DNA of 64,000 nt. Origin: Ianthella basta (lineage: Eukaryota; Porifera; Demospongiae; Verongiida; Ianthellidae). The notes under the pieces are model-generated. The model was given only the letters and a program-made list of their open reading frames with translations. It was not told where the DNA came from and searched no databases. The translations under genes were made by a program, and so were the position numbers. Where the stretch lies: the NCBI GenBank assembly GCA_964019415.1, contig OZ025876.1, positions 5,190,793 through 5,254,792 on the forward strand, written 5' to 3'. Shown piece after piece: positions 11,682-21,847 of the stretch (position 1 is the stretch's first letter; every line of letters begins with the position of its first letter).

Positions 11682-12419
11682 GTGAAGGTTCCATCAGCAC
11701 CTCAGTCTATACGGAAGCCCACACATACTGACCAGTATTTGAACTTTCAATCTCACCACCCAGTGGCACACAAGCGGTCTGTGGTGAGAACTCTGATGTC
11801 TAGGGCCGAAAGTCTGTCGTCATCAGCAGTGAGCCGAGTACAAGAGGAGAAGCATGTGATGGAGGCCCTCCAGAAGAACGGGTACCCCAAGGGGTTCATC
11901 AAGAAGCAGACATGTCCCAGGGGCGATGAAACCTCACAATGTGACGAGACGTGCACCACTCTGACTCTCCCATACATCAAGGGTCTGTCAGAGTCAATTA
12001 GACGTATCCTCAGCCCCCTCTCCATTCGGGTGATGTTCCGCCCTTTCACTACTCTGAGGCAGATGTTGGTCCACCCCAAGGACCCTGTCCCGGTGTCCAA
12101 AAGGAAGGGGGTGGTCTACAGCATCCCGTGTGCTGAGTGCCCCCGCACCTACATTGGACAGGCTGGGAGGTCACTGGACCTGCGCCTGCAGGAGCATCGT
12201 CGGGCCCTGAAGAATGGAGATGTTACTGCTTCGGCTGTTGCTGAGCATGTGTTTACAGCTGGCCACCAGGTTGACCTGTCGAAGGCATCGGTGATTGACT
12301 ACCATCCGCACACCCAGACCCGGTGCTTGCTAGAGTCTTGGCACATTCAACACCAGCAAGCCCCTCTCAACAGAGAGAGGGGCCCCATGCCAGGGCTCTA
12401 TGCAACCCTTCTAGATTGA
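11682..12419 (+). CDS. GIY-YIG endonuclease part of the Penelope-like protein, forward copy
   Basis: Forward partial copy that begins in the last residues of the RT (about 11608) and continues through the linker and the GIY-YIG domain to a stop at 12419. One extra base in the stretch around 11708-11712, compared with the RT copy at 14375, shifts the RT tail out of frame with the endonuclease. The ATG at 11682 is therefore only the first in-frame Met. It shows where the endonuclease follows the RT in the ancestral protein, joined after YLNFQS. The EN domain itself looks intact. Confidence 0.85.
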   Translation: MKVPSAPQSIRKPTHTDQYLNFQSHHPVAHKRSVVRTLMSRAESLSSSAVSRVQEEKHVMEALQKNGYPKGFIKKQTCPRGDETSQCDETCTTLTLPYIKGLSESIRRILSPLSIRVMFRPFTTLRQMLVHPKDPVPVSKRKGVVYSIPCAECPRTYIGQAGRSLDLRLQEHRRALKNGDVTASAVAEHVFTAGHQVDLSKASVIDYHPHTQTRCLLESWHIQHQQAPLNRERGPMPGLYATLLD

Positions 12420-12621
12420 TTTATGTAACCGTCCATCCGTTATTAGTATTATTTCATTTTCACTTATTATTTTAACCCTTGTTCTGGTTAAAGACATTGC
12501 ATGATGTATGCTTAATTCTGTAAACACTAGAGACATTACATGATGTATGCTTTTCCTGTAAACACCAATGCCTCACGTGACCACCCCCCTATTTATACAC
12601 CTGCTTGTAAGTGTCATTATA

Positions 12622-12663
12622 ATCACTGATGAAGGCAGCCGTAGTGCTGCCGAAACGTCTGAT
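12622..12663 (+). ncRNA. Type I hammerhead ribozyme motif
   Basis: ATCA (12622-12625) pairs with TGAT (12660-12663) as stem I. CTGATGA is at 12626-12632. Stem II pairs GGCAGC (12634-12639) with GCTGCC (12646-12651). GAAAC is directly followed by the cleavage triplet GTC (12657-12659), so stem III is reduced to one pair. Minimal hammerheads of this form are known from Penelope-like elements and are thought to cut best as dimers. Confidence 0.75.
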
Positions 12664-12702
12664 ACCTGATCCCCTTTGGCTAGTGTCTTTTAGAAATATC
12701 AA

Positions 12703-14518
12703 CATGAATCTGCCTAGCCACTCAGGCCTTTACAGCATCGTTCGAGAGGAATATGGCGTACAAGCGCTCCAATCCGTGAGGTATTACGTGAATACAGCAA
12801 GTAAGATTAGCCGCACCCGTCAACACATCGCCTTCAGCCAGAGATGCCGCCGCTATCAGTTGCTTCCGCGCAGTCTCACCGTCAAGCCGCTAGTCCCCAC
12901 ACCCGAGGGCCGTCGCGTTGCGGCGAGGGCCGGCTGGCAGTTCATGTCGGCACGCGTAAGTCATTGCTACGGAGAGCTACGCAGGCTGGAAACGGACCTT
13001 TTCTTCCAGAAACGACAGTTGGAGCACGTTTTCAGTTCACGGCATGCTGTGACCATCGAGGAACACAAGAATGAGGTGCAGTACAAGGTGTCAAATTCGT
13101 CCAAGGAGCGGCAAAAGAAGAAGTTTGACGCCCTGTTAGCAAGACAAGCCTCCTCCCAGAAGAATGACAGTCGCCATGTGGTCAACTTGTCTTCCGAGCG
13201 TCTTACTGATCCACAAGTGTCTGCTTTGTCCAGAGGTCTGAACTTTGCTCCCACCCCTAAAGTTGTCCCCAAAGCCCACATAGTGGCAGGTGTGGAGACA
13301 GCCATCACACAGTCAAAAGCAAGTGAGAACCTGGCCACCAAGGCCCGAATTGGTTTGATTGGTGCTCTCAGCCGTGCAGTGTTGCCTCCTAGGAACACCC
13401 TACCCGATGAGATGAAGGCAGTGAGAGAGCTTGCTAGGGATGCAGACATCATTATACTCCCTGCGGACAAGGGCAAGTCGACTGTGGTAATGGACCGTAG
13501 TGACTACAGGACCAAAGTGCAAGCCTTGCTAAGTGACCGGGACACCTATCAACCAATGGCCAAGGACCCAACCGGTGCCCTAGAGAGGAAGATGAACAGC
13601 ACCTTGTGGAGCCTCAGACAGAAGAACCTACTGTCAGATGGAGTTTACCGTCGCCTCCGCAGCTCAGCAGGTGGAGTTCCCCGCTTGTATGGCTTACCAA
13701 AAATCCACAAGCCAGGCATCCCCCTCCGGCCAATTGTGTCCTTTGTGTCGTCTCCGACTTATGAACTCTCCAAGTTCCTGGCATCTTTGCTGTCGCCCTG
13801 TGTCGGGTTAACAAACCACCATGTGGAGAACTCGGGACAATTCACCCAGTTCATCACTACTCAAACTTTGACAGACACAGACGTCCTGGTGTCCTTTGAC
13901 GTGGTCTCGTTGTTCACCCGTGTGCCCATTGCCCGTGCACTTCAGGTGTCTCGTGACAGATTGGAGAGGGACCCCTTGCTACCTGAGAGGACTTGCCTCA
14001 GCGTGGATGACATCTGCAACCTCCTTGGTCTCTGCCTGGATGCAACTTACCTGTCATTTGAGGGCACAGTCTATCGACAGGTCCATGGAACGGCAATGGG
14101 GTCACCTGTGTCAGTTGTTGTGGCCAATCTTGTCATGGAGGACATTGAGCAGGAAGCTCTGTCCACATTCCACTCTCCCCCACTTTTCTGGAGGAGGTAT
14201 GTGGACGACACGTGTACTGCGCTCCCCCTGGACCTGGTTGACTCCCTCCACCAGCACCTGAACAGTGTGGATCCCAGCATCCAGTTTACTGTGGAGAAGG
14301 AGAAGGATGGACAACTTGCCTTCCTTGACATCCTCTTGAGTCGGGACAGTGAAGGTTCCATCAGCACCTCAGTCTATCGGAAGCCCACACATACTGACCA
14401 GTATTTGAACTTTCAATCTCTCTGTTACATGATGTATGCTTTTCCTGTAAACACCAATGCCTCACGTGACCACCCCCCTATTTATACACCTGCTTGTAAG
14501 TGTCATTATAATCACTGA
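12703..14518 (+). CDS. Penelope-like reverse transcriptase lacking its endonuclease
   Basis: Open frame from 12629; the Met at 12703 (MNLPSHSGLYSI) is the likelier start because upstream codons lie in the ribozyme-bearing pLTR. The N-terminal part is a basic helical region. RT motifs follow in order: ADKGKSTVVM, YGLPKIHKPG with PLRPIVS, motif A FDVVSLFTRVP, motif B GTAMGSPVSVVVANL, motif C YVDD, then FLDILLSR and VYRKPTHTDQYLNFQS. These are the hallmarks of the Penelope RT, which is related to telomerase. After residue YLNFQS (14418) the sequence jumps to the pLTR, so the GIY-YIG domain is missing and about 33 spurious codons are added. All RT catalytic Asp residues are present. Confidence 0.9.
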
Positions 14519-14552
14519 TGAAGGCAGCCGTAGTGCTGCCGAAACGTCTGAT
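14511..14552 (+). ncRNA. Type I hammerhead ribozyme motif, 3' pLTR copy
   Basis: Same bases as 12622-12663: CTGATGA at 14515-14521, GAAAC at 14541-14545, GTC at 14546-14548, and TGAT at 14549-14552 closing stem I. Confidence 0.75.
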
Positions 14553-14722
14553 ACCTGATCCCCTTTGGCTAGTGTCTTTTAGAAATATCAACATGAATCT
14601 GCCTAGCCACTCAGGCCTTTACAGCATACGTAGGTCAGGAAAATTGATGCTTTGTATGCAAAGAGCTCAATATTAGTACCATGGTGACCATTCTTGATAT
14701 ATAATTATACAGACTCATTGCC

Positions 14723-14800
14723 ACTGATTGCAGGACATTTCAGCCATGTTTTGTACATTGATGAAGGCCGATGTGGTCAAAAACATCCTGCAATCAGTTG
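14723..14800. repeat. Short inverted-repeat element with degenerate hammerhead core
   Basis: Outer arms ACTGATTGCAGGA and TCCTGCAATCAGT enclose TTGATGA, a short stem and AAAAAC-ATC, which looks like a decayed hammerhead. The paralogous copy is at 34906-34988, and a fragment with the left arm lies near 46375. Confidence 0.6.
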
Positions 14801-14864
14801 TTGAGTGATTCTCTGCTACATCTATGCTCACGATCTGCTCGTCTATACCACCATTCCTTAATTC

Positions 14865-15120
14865 ACTTGCTTAAGCTTTGCTGGAATCAGCTCATCACAC
14901 CCCAATTCACTTGATCTAACAGTACATGCTGGTAAACAATCTGATTTCCTCTGTTATACTGTGCACACAAAACAGCTAAGTTACACAATTACTGGGTGCC
15001 TAGTGGTAGCTACCCGGATGTACAGCTATAGAGGTATAAGTCTGCATGTCTTAGTTTGGGTGGTAACTATCATTGCCAGTCTCTTAAATTCATAGGCAAT
15101 TAGTCGATTATAATACACAT
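14865..15120 (+). repeat. Upstream block of the Ig-receptor unit, copy B
   Basis: Paralogous to 210-450 and 35040-35300, and sits upstream of IgR2. From 15120 to 15410 there is only unassigned CpG-richer sequence. Confidence 0.7.
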
Positions 15121-15410
15121 GCATGCACACTCCGCTAAGGCTATATTCTGGACTGTTATACCTCATCACCGCGCCGTTCGCTATTCGCAGGAATCATGTC
15201 TACAAAGAGGTTTGGAGCCACTGTATAGGTCGCCGAAGAAAAGTATTTCCAGGACAGGAAAGCCGTAGCTGTCACCTGCGCTACTCATAGCGGCTAGCCA
15301 GTAGCTGATCCGAACGTACCGGACATCTCCAAAGGCAACGCTGCTACTTTAGGTGCGTTTTCCATTGCATTGTTAGGCACCATTTCTCAAGGTGTATCAT
15401 GCAGTACTCT

Positions 15411-16042
15411 GGTGTCACGGTTTAAAGTATGGCCGCTGCTACTGCCACCGGAAATGCGGTGGTTACTGGTGTCACATAATTGCTCCTGCCACCGGCCGGT
15501 GTCTTTAAAAGCCATAGGGCTACTCCAACCACCGGACTGTGTGATTAACCCTAGCCCTAACCCTAACCCTAACCCTAACCTACCGATATTTCGGTGGGAG
15601 CAGCCATTCCGTTATTTATAATGCAGAATAATACGTCTATCACGTTAACCGACGATCGCGGGGAAGCTTTTGTCTTTGAACTATGGCTGGGACGCTTGTA
15701 CTGTCCCATGGGCGCTCTGAGAATGCCAAGAGGGCCCTACTGCAAGGAGCAGAAGTGTTTAAGTAGCGCCAAGTAGCACGACGGCGTGCAATTTCTCAAA
15801 CTGGTAGACATCGTTGTGCAGGTGAAAATAACTGCAAAGTAGCATGCGAAGAGGAGGAAACTGTCCGAATGTTAACAACTACTTGTCCCAGAAGGATCAA
15901 ATGGAGGTCACAACAACCTCCTGGGGTAGAATGCACCAAGAAGAGCAAAGAAATACATCGTCGGGGGATAAAGCATCCTAGTTTATTTTAACCGGGGGGG
16001 GGGAGGGATACAAAATCGGGGGATAGAATAAACCGTGACACC
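15411..16042. mobile_element. Possible DNA element with 14-bp terminal inverted repeats
   Basis: GGTGTCACGGTTTA (15411-15424) is the exact reverse complement of TAAACCGTGACACC (16029-16042). The interior has no transposase frame and includes a G-run (15995-16003) and telomere-like repeats. No clear target duplication was found. It could also be a chance inverted repeat. Confidence 0.4.
15545..15582. repeat. Interstitial telomere-like repeats (AACCCT)n
   Basis: About six units of TTAGGG-type repeat in the AACCCT orientation, the second one degenerate (TAGCCC). Metazoan telomeres use this repeat, so this is an internal stretch. Confidence 0.9.
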
Positions 16043-16338
16043 GGTAACCGCTGCCGGAAATTAGAGGTCTGCACGAATTTTAGAGTTGCCCAAGGATTCA
16101 AAATTTGAGACCGTTTCAAGGCAAACCCCTCCGCGCATGGAAGGTCACGCGACGCCTGAGTATAGGCAAGACTATAGAAAGTTTGCGAAAATTAGATTAT
16201 AGATTTTTGAATATTTAGAAGATTTACGGTATATAGCTGACAGTTGCCTCACCTAGTGACATTTTTAAAGTGCAAGCTGCTACTGTCAAGCATTGCGTGT
16301 TCGTCCCTAGCACTCTGACAAATATAGGTAGCGAGAGA

Positions 16339-18600
16339 ATGACAGTGCTACTCTGGTCCAGTGTAGCGGCACTACTACTGGCATTTCCTGAGACGGCTGA
16401 GGCACAGGCAGGTAAGAATCAGCTGTCTTTAAAGTTGTTGCTCACAGCGTTAATAGGAAGCTGGTTAATTCTCCCAAACGTGCTCTTCTCTTCCTTTCTT
16501 ACAGCGGTGGTAAATTTGTCAGCCGATGGTACCCGTGCTCCCGGTGGGTATGTTGTGCCAGTTGGTAGAGATATCACATTCACCTGTGCGCACAATGGCA
16601 GCTCTGAGCGATCGCTCTTTTGGGACATTTTCATTGCTAACGGTTCGGCCTCATGGCCTCCTAACACTGCTTACAATTTGCGTGATCAACAGGGTTTAAG
16701 CTCTTCAGCAAGTGACAATACAGATAATCCAGCAAACATCACCATCCACAACCTACAGCTTGCTAACAATGGTTCTACTGTGAGGTGTCACTTTCAGGCA
16801 AATGGACCACCAATAATTATCTTAGTGGAAGGTATTGCATCTGACAGTGTGCACCACGTCAATTTAAAACGTTCACAAGAATATATAACTTGACATGTCT
16901 GCATAATGTAGTTAAATTACATAAGATAAATTGGTCTTCGTGACAGTTTTTCCCATACTAAAGCTGTAGTGCTGTCTTCCTCACAGGTGTGCCATCATGT
17001 GCAGCGGTAGATGTTAGTCCACGAATTGACACAGAAGTAACAGCTACTTTGACTGCATCAGATCAACCCTGGTTTCTCCCAGTTTGTTTTAATGTTACCA
17101 TAACTTCCAGTGACTCGAGTTCCCAGGCAAGGTCATTCAGAACCAAAATGAATAATATCAGAATCCCTGAAATTCAACACTTGACAGCTTATAACATCAC
17201 TGTGATTCCTTGTAACTCATTTGGTTGCAATGACTTTTGTCAACATTTTGCAGCAAAGGTACCTGCATTGCCAACAGAAGGTACTGCTCATTGTGTGCAT
17301 TGAAATTTCAAACTGAATTTGAATGTGCCTTACAATATTGTTAATCTTTCACTGTCATACAATTTCCTCAGATAACACATCTGCAGGCTCCAATCCCAGT
17401 AGTGGACCAAGAATGAGTTCATCAATTGCCATAATTGGTGTAGCAAGCTGTGGCATTTTATTGATTGTTGCAGCTCTGGCCTCAGCTGTTCTAGTTGTGT
17501 GGGTAATTAAATGGTGAGTACATTCTCTTCATACACAACTTTAGCATTACAGAAATCACACTTATAAGTTGTACAACAGTTGCTCAATCCATCTTCCTTA
17601 TAGGAGGAGAGATAAGACTAATATGAACAGTGCTAGCATTGATCATGAGGTGAGCTATAATTATAGTGCTGCGCTGCATTGCATTGACACCTACAGTAGA
17701 ATGAAGTGATGCAATGATGCAAGTATACATAATATTATGTTTGCATGTGTATATCTATGTATGACATTGTATGCATGTATGATGTGCTTATATATGCATG
17801 ACTGTGTATGTATGCGAATTAAATATAATGCATGCATGTATGTATCTCCCTAACTATGCTTGCATGCATGCACTTACCATTAGTTTTCTGCCATTTCAAC
17901 ACATAGCTGTAGGTCTAGTTCTAGTAAAACGTTTCAACCACAAGGGTCTTAATTAGTTTTGTAACTGATGAAGACCCTCATGGTCGAAACGTTTTACTGG
18001 AACCAGACCTACACGTGAATGCTCAATGCTCCATAAATCTGCTAGACATTGTAGAATGAGGCTCTACCACATTATTTCAATTCTCAACAGAGAGCTACGC
18101 CTGAAGGAAAATCAACACCAATAGCCAATTCAGTGAGTGAGTATGCTGCTGTTCGTGATTGTGTGAGCTCATTGCAAGCACCACTGCCAAACAGCAAGTC
18201 ACAGATTTCAGAAAATAAGGCCATTGACACTGTTGGCTATGGAGAGGTTCTCCACAGTGCCCCTAAGCTTCAGCGCGTCAGGAGCAGCAACTACTCCAGC
18301 AAGTCCGTTGGTGGCAGACAACAGAATCAAGCAACCAGCATGCCCACATATGCCAGTGTACTTGATTGTGGTGTCATGCACCACAATCAATCATCAGAAA
18401 GGACTGCATTCAACACTACCACAACTGAAGACTCCCCACCTCCCCCCATCCCACACCGTGACTTGGATGTGTTGCAAGATTTAGGCTATTCAGTTTTGCC
18501 ATGCAACCACAAATCAGACAAAGCTCCTCAACCTCAAAGCCCCTGTAGGAGCAGCACTGGCAGTGTGCCTACGGAAACAGCAGTTGAAGTGGCACAGTGA
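16339..18600 (+). CDS. IgR2: Ig-like/FN3-like receptor with ITIM tail
   Basis: Intact six-exon gene, 463 aa: 16339-16411, 16505-16831, 16987-17280, 17372-17513, 17604-17649, 18091-18600. Every intron is GT-AG and the frame is kept throughout. Residues 1-24 form a signal peptide (LLWSSVAALLLA core). Residues 25-134 are an Ig-like domain: Cys in ITFTC, Trp in LFW, and the second Cys in STVRC. Residues 135-232 are an FN3-like module with AYNITVIPCNSFG. A stalk leads to TM helix IAIIGVASCGILLIVAALAS. The tail of about 180 aa has SEYAAV, VGYGEV, PTYASV and LGYSVL. Three fit (S/I/V/L)xYxx(I/V/L), the form that recruits SH2 phosphatases in ITIM receptors. Likely role: cell-surface recognition with inhibitory signalling. 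That role is inference. Confidence 0.88.
17909..18012 (+). ncRNA. Hammerhead-bearing foldback element in IgR2 intron 5
   Basis: A 104-bp imperfect palindrome found only in this paralogue. Its right half reads GTAA (17961-17964), CTGATGA (17965-17971), stem II GACC/GGTC, GAAAC (17986-17990), GTT (17991-17993) and TTAC (17994-17997). That is a complete minimal hammerhead core, with stem I closed by GTAA/TTAC and an allowed NUH cleavage triplet. It is absent from intron 5 of IgR1 and IgR3, so it is a recent insertion, perhaps a retrozyme-like element. Confidence 0.7.
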
Positions 18601-20585
18601 TCAGTTCTTTCATCAAATTCAATTGTAAGTCTTCAATATGAATCATGAGCGTGATACTACTATGCATTCATGCTATTAAGTAGTCTTGTGTCATTCATAA
18701 TTCCGTTAAGTTTTGGTGGCAACCCCTCCTGCATGGCTTACGGCTTCCTGTTTTAAAAAGTGTACATACGTATGGCTTGGTCTGAGTAGGGCATAGAGAG
18801 AGAAGACATTCATTCATCCTCTGTATTGTTACCAACTCTACAGGCTATTCATCCAGAGTGCTTCATACGTATGTACCAGGACAGTCGTACAGTTGTGTAT
18901 GAAAAACATAGTTACCTAGAGGTTTGTACCATATGCACTAACTATCAACCACATTGTATTGCTGTAATGCCAGCGTGTGAAACGATTGTCTTCCCGTATT
19001 ACAATGGGTACAAATATAGCTACATTTGTGAGTGCCCGCAGTATTTCTTATTGTTCTTTGCTATTCATTGCGGTATTCTTGTTGATGTGTGGATAGCTGT
19101 GAATGACTTCAGTAAAGCCATAAAGTTCCCAATTGTGAGAGTCTACATAGCATTACTGTGCATGGGTCTGGGTGTTTACAGTAACTGAGTCACAACACAA
19201 TAAAAGACCATTAGATATTTATACTTTCTAAGCGTATGCACAGTATATTGTTAGACCTAAGTATAGGGGGAGACACCTGCACATGAGCTTGTGCACTGTG
19301 GTCATGGCGGGCAGAGAAGGCTCACTGCTGGCCTATAGAAAGGAACACTCTGATCTACAGGAAGGGCACACTATAAAGTTTATAGTATATGTAAGATACT
19401 GGCATCAACTTATGATTCGAACACTGTGCAAATGCAAAGATATGATATAGCCAATTATATGTGTACCATTTGTAAGTACACTGCTATTGTACACTCACTC
19501 TCAGTGCCTGAGTTGCTTCACCATGAGGTGTGTGTACTGCAGCATGTTGAAACAGGTATGTAGGAGTGAGTCATATATACACAATACAGTATACTGTTGC
19601 AGTTTCAGTTGTATTGTACCGCGGTATTGCTGTCACAGCAATGTTTTGCCTGCCTTGCATGCAAGCAGCATTCTGTTTATAGGTCAGCGTGCTTTCAGTA
19701 ACACAGCTTTAACTGCTGCACCTCATAAACTAATTAAGCATAAGGGCATCATATATGCAGGCTTGAAGTCCATGATGGTCATATTAGGTATCCCTTATAC
19801 AGTAGCAAGGAGGAGATATGGGTTGGGAAAGTTAGGGAATATACATATATATGGCTTGAGATCAGCTTTGCCTTGCCGTTGTGTATACTATTCCCAGACC
19901 TTTCCACTCCTTTCCTTCTCCTTGCTACTATTAGTATACATAGCAATGCCATATATATATCCTCCCACCAGTATATATGCCAAGGGCATGCCCACATGTT
20001 ATCTTTAGACAGTGTGCTAATGTGCTATGCTCATGACGAACTCGGCTCAAACTCCATAGCTATAACTGGTTTTAATGATAGCCTTACGTATGCATAGCTA
20101 TTATACAACGGAAGAATTGTAGAAGGAATGTAGTATTAATATTGTCACAAAGCAAGAATTGAATGCAGTCATAGTATGAAAGTAGACAAGGCGTAGAGTT
20201 GCCACACACATGCATACGTACTTATGCAAGCAAGTGTATCCCAAGGACTCAATTTAAACTGTGTTGCATGTCAACTATGTACTGTAAACTGAATTTTGAG
20301 TCTAAGATCCACCAAAGAGCACAAACTTATACGAACCGATTACAGCTATGTTCATAGAGTACTTGCAGCCACCCAAGTGTAGCTAACTAGCTAGTTGTGC
20401 CACACTATACTGAAAACACAATGTCACTATGTACATCCAAATGCATTTTCCCTGTGATATGGTAAGTATGTTTAATGTGTATACCTGCACAACCATACTA
20501 TAGTTGCCAAAGGAAGGGTACTGATTATGTCTACACATGGTGCGGCTACATTAGTGAACATTTACTATACCTACTAAGCAGCTAT
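18601..20585 (+). repeat. 3' block of the Ig-receptor unit, copy B
   Basis: Collinear with 3053-4075 and with nearly all of 39125-40905, through to the GT microsatellite that ends both. A 120-codon open frame at 18826-19188 is closed by stops and indels in the other copies, so the block is treated as 3'UTR and intergenic DNA. No other element was recognised. Confidence 0.75.
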
Positions 20586-20587
20586 GC

Positions 20588-20664
<77 letters not shown>
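20588..20664. repeat. (GT)n microsatellite
   Basis: Pure GT run, homologous in position to the run at 40909-41030 of the sister unit. Confidence 0.97.
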
Positions 20665-20665
<1 letters not shown>

Positions 20666-20667
20666 TG

Positions 20668-20905
20668 TGACGTCATCAAGATGGCGGCATTAAGCCACGT
20701 GTTCACGGAAGAAGACACCCCGAAAACCATCAAGCCCGCAGCACAGACTTTGCCATCATTCACCATCATTTTCACCACACACCCTGGATTTCCCTGGCAG
20801 CGTTTTAACTGGTACCGTGGTCAAACGGCTCTTCGATGCCTGTCGGCGGGTGCGTACCATAGCCAGACGGCTTTCGGCGTCTGCTGGCAGGTATCCGAAT
20901 CATAG
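20668..20905 (+). promoter_or_regulatory. CRE plus YY1-like start region with short open frame
   Basis: The GT run is followed by a full palindromic CRE (TGACGTCA, 20668-20675) and AAGATGGCGGC, a YY1-type motif that also supplies an ATG at 20681. The 74-codon frame MAALSHVFTEEDTPKTIKP... closes at 20903. This is how a TATA-less promoter with first exon often looks, but the peptide is not recognised. The segment 20665-21190 is an insertion compared with the sister unit at 41 kb and holds nothing else I can name. Confidence 0.35.
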
Positions 20906-21188
20906 CCAGAGGGCTTTCGGCGCCAGTTAGCTGCCACATCCAGGAATAACTATACCGTCAGCTTTCGTGAGGAGTAGTCCAGATCGCTAATGGTGGTCTA
21001 CTTCCCTTTCCCTTGGACTCGCTACCCAGGGGAAAGTGCCATCCTTTTTGCGCGAGAGAGTGCTACAGGGGGATCTGTTACAGGCCCTCTCCCTGCCGCT
21101 GGCCCAGGGATAGCTAGCTACTCCCAAGGGCCCTGCTATCACAGTACATATACATACGTATGTACTGTGGGCAGCTTCTAAGGTTCTA

Positions 21189-21190
<2 letters not shown>

Positions 21191-21270
<80 letters not shown>

Positions 21271-21500
21271 GCGTGTGCGTGTGTGTGTGTTGGTGTGTAT
21301 GGGTGTGATTTGTGTGTGTGTGTGCATGTGTGTGTGCATGTGGGTGTGCATGTGTGGGTGTGTATGGGTGTGAGTTGTGGGCGTGTTTGCGTGTGTGGGT
21401 GTGTATGGGTGTGAGTCGTGTGTGTGTTCGTGTGTGTGTGTGTGTGAGTTGTGTGTGTGTTTGTGTGTGTACATGTGTGTGGGTGAGTGTATGTGTGGGT
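21191..21500. repeat. Compound GT-rich microsatellite
   Basis: Pure GT for about 75 bp, then degenerating units with GTGTATGGGTGTGA and similar. From 21500 to 21847 the DNA stays TG/CA-rich, resembles 41040-41340 of the sister unit, and contains no gene. Confidence 0.95.
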
Positions 21501-21847
21501 GTGTATGAATATGTACATGTGTTAGGTAGTGTGTATATACTGTATGCCCTGGTATGCCCATGCATTGATGCATATAATTATGATGCATGCATGCTGTGTT
21601 TGTGTCATGACTCAGTCATGAGTATAAGTGTAAAATGTGATGTCTGTGCCCATTCATGGATGCATGTGTATTGAGGTATGAGTGCACGTGTGTATGCATG
21701 TGTGCCCATACATGTGTAATTGAAGTGCACGTACTATGCATGTGCACATATGTGCTTGTGTGTTATAGTGAATTTCCAATGTGTGCCCATGCATGTAAGT
21801 GTGTGTACATGAACGATGTGCACGAGTGAACATTGCGTTGTGTTGCA

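Larger units (their letters stand above)
10655..14625. mobile_element. Penelope-like retroelement with inverted 5' copy
   Basis: A composite 3971-bp insertion flanked by a 12-bp direct repeat ATACGTAGGTCA (10643-10654 and 14626-14637). The paralogous empty site lies near 34760. From the left: an inverted 3' part (10655-11603), a forward partial copy (about 11600-12739), and a forward RT copy (12740-14625). Each terminal unit ends in the same LTR-like sequence (about 12535-12739 and 14420-14625), which resembles the pLTR of Penelope elements. The inverted arm 10655-11603 matches 11756-12704 exactly in length (949 bp), with a 152-bp spacer. Hammerhead motifs sit in the pLTRs. Because the target repeat flanks the whole unit, it arrived as one insertion event. 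Confidence 0.9.

Noticed and set aside
12967..13476. Minus-strand open frame in the Penelope RT
   Set aside because: Antisense shadow of the RT coding sequence, without domain features.
18826..19188. 120-codon open frame downstream of IgR2
   Set aside because: The homologous DNA after IgR1, IgR3 and in the orphan block has stops and non-triplet indels, so it is non-coding.
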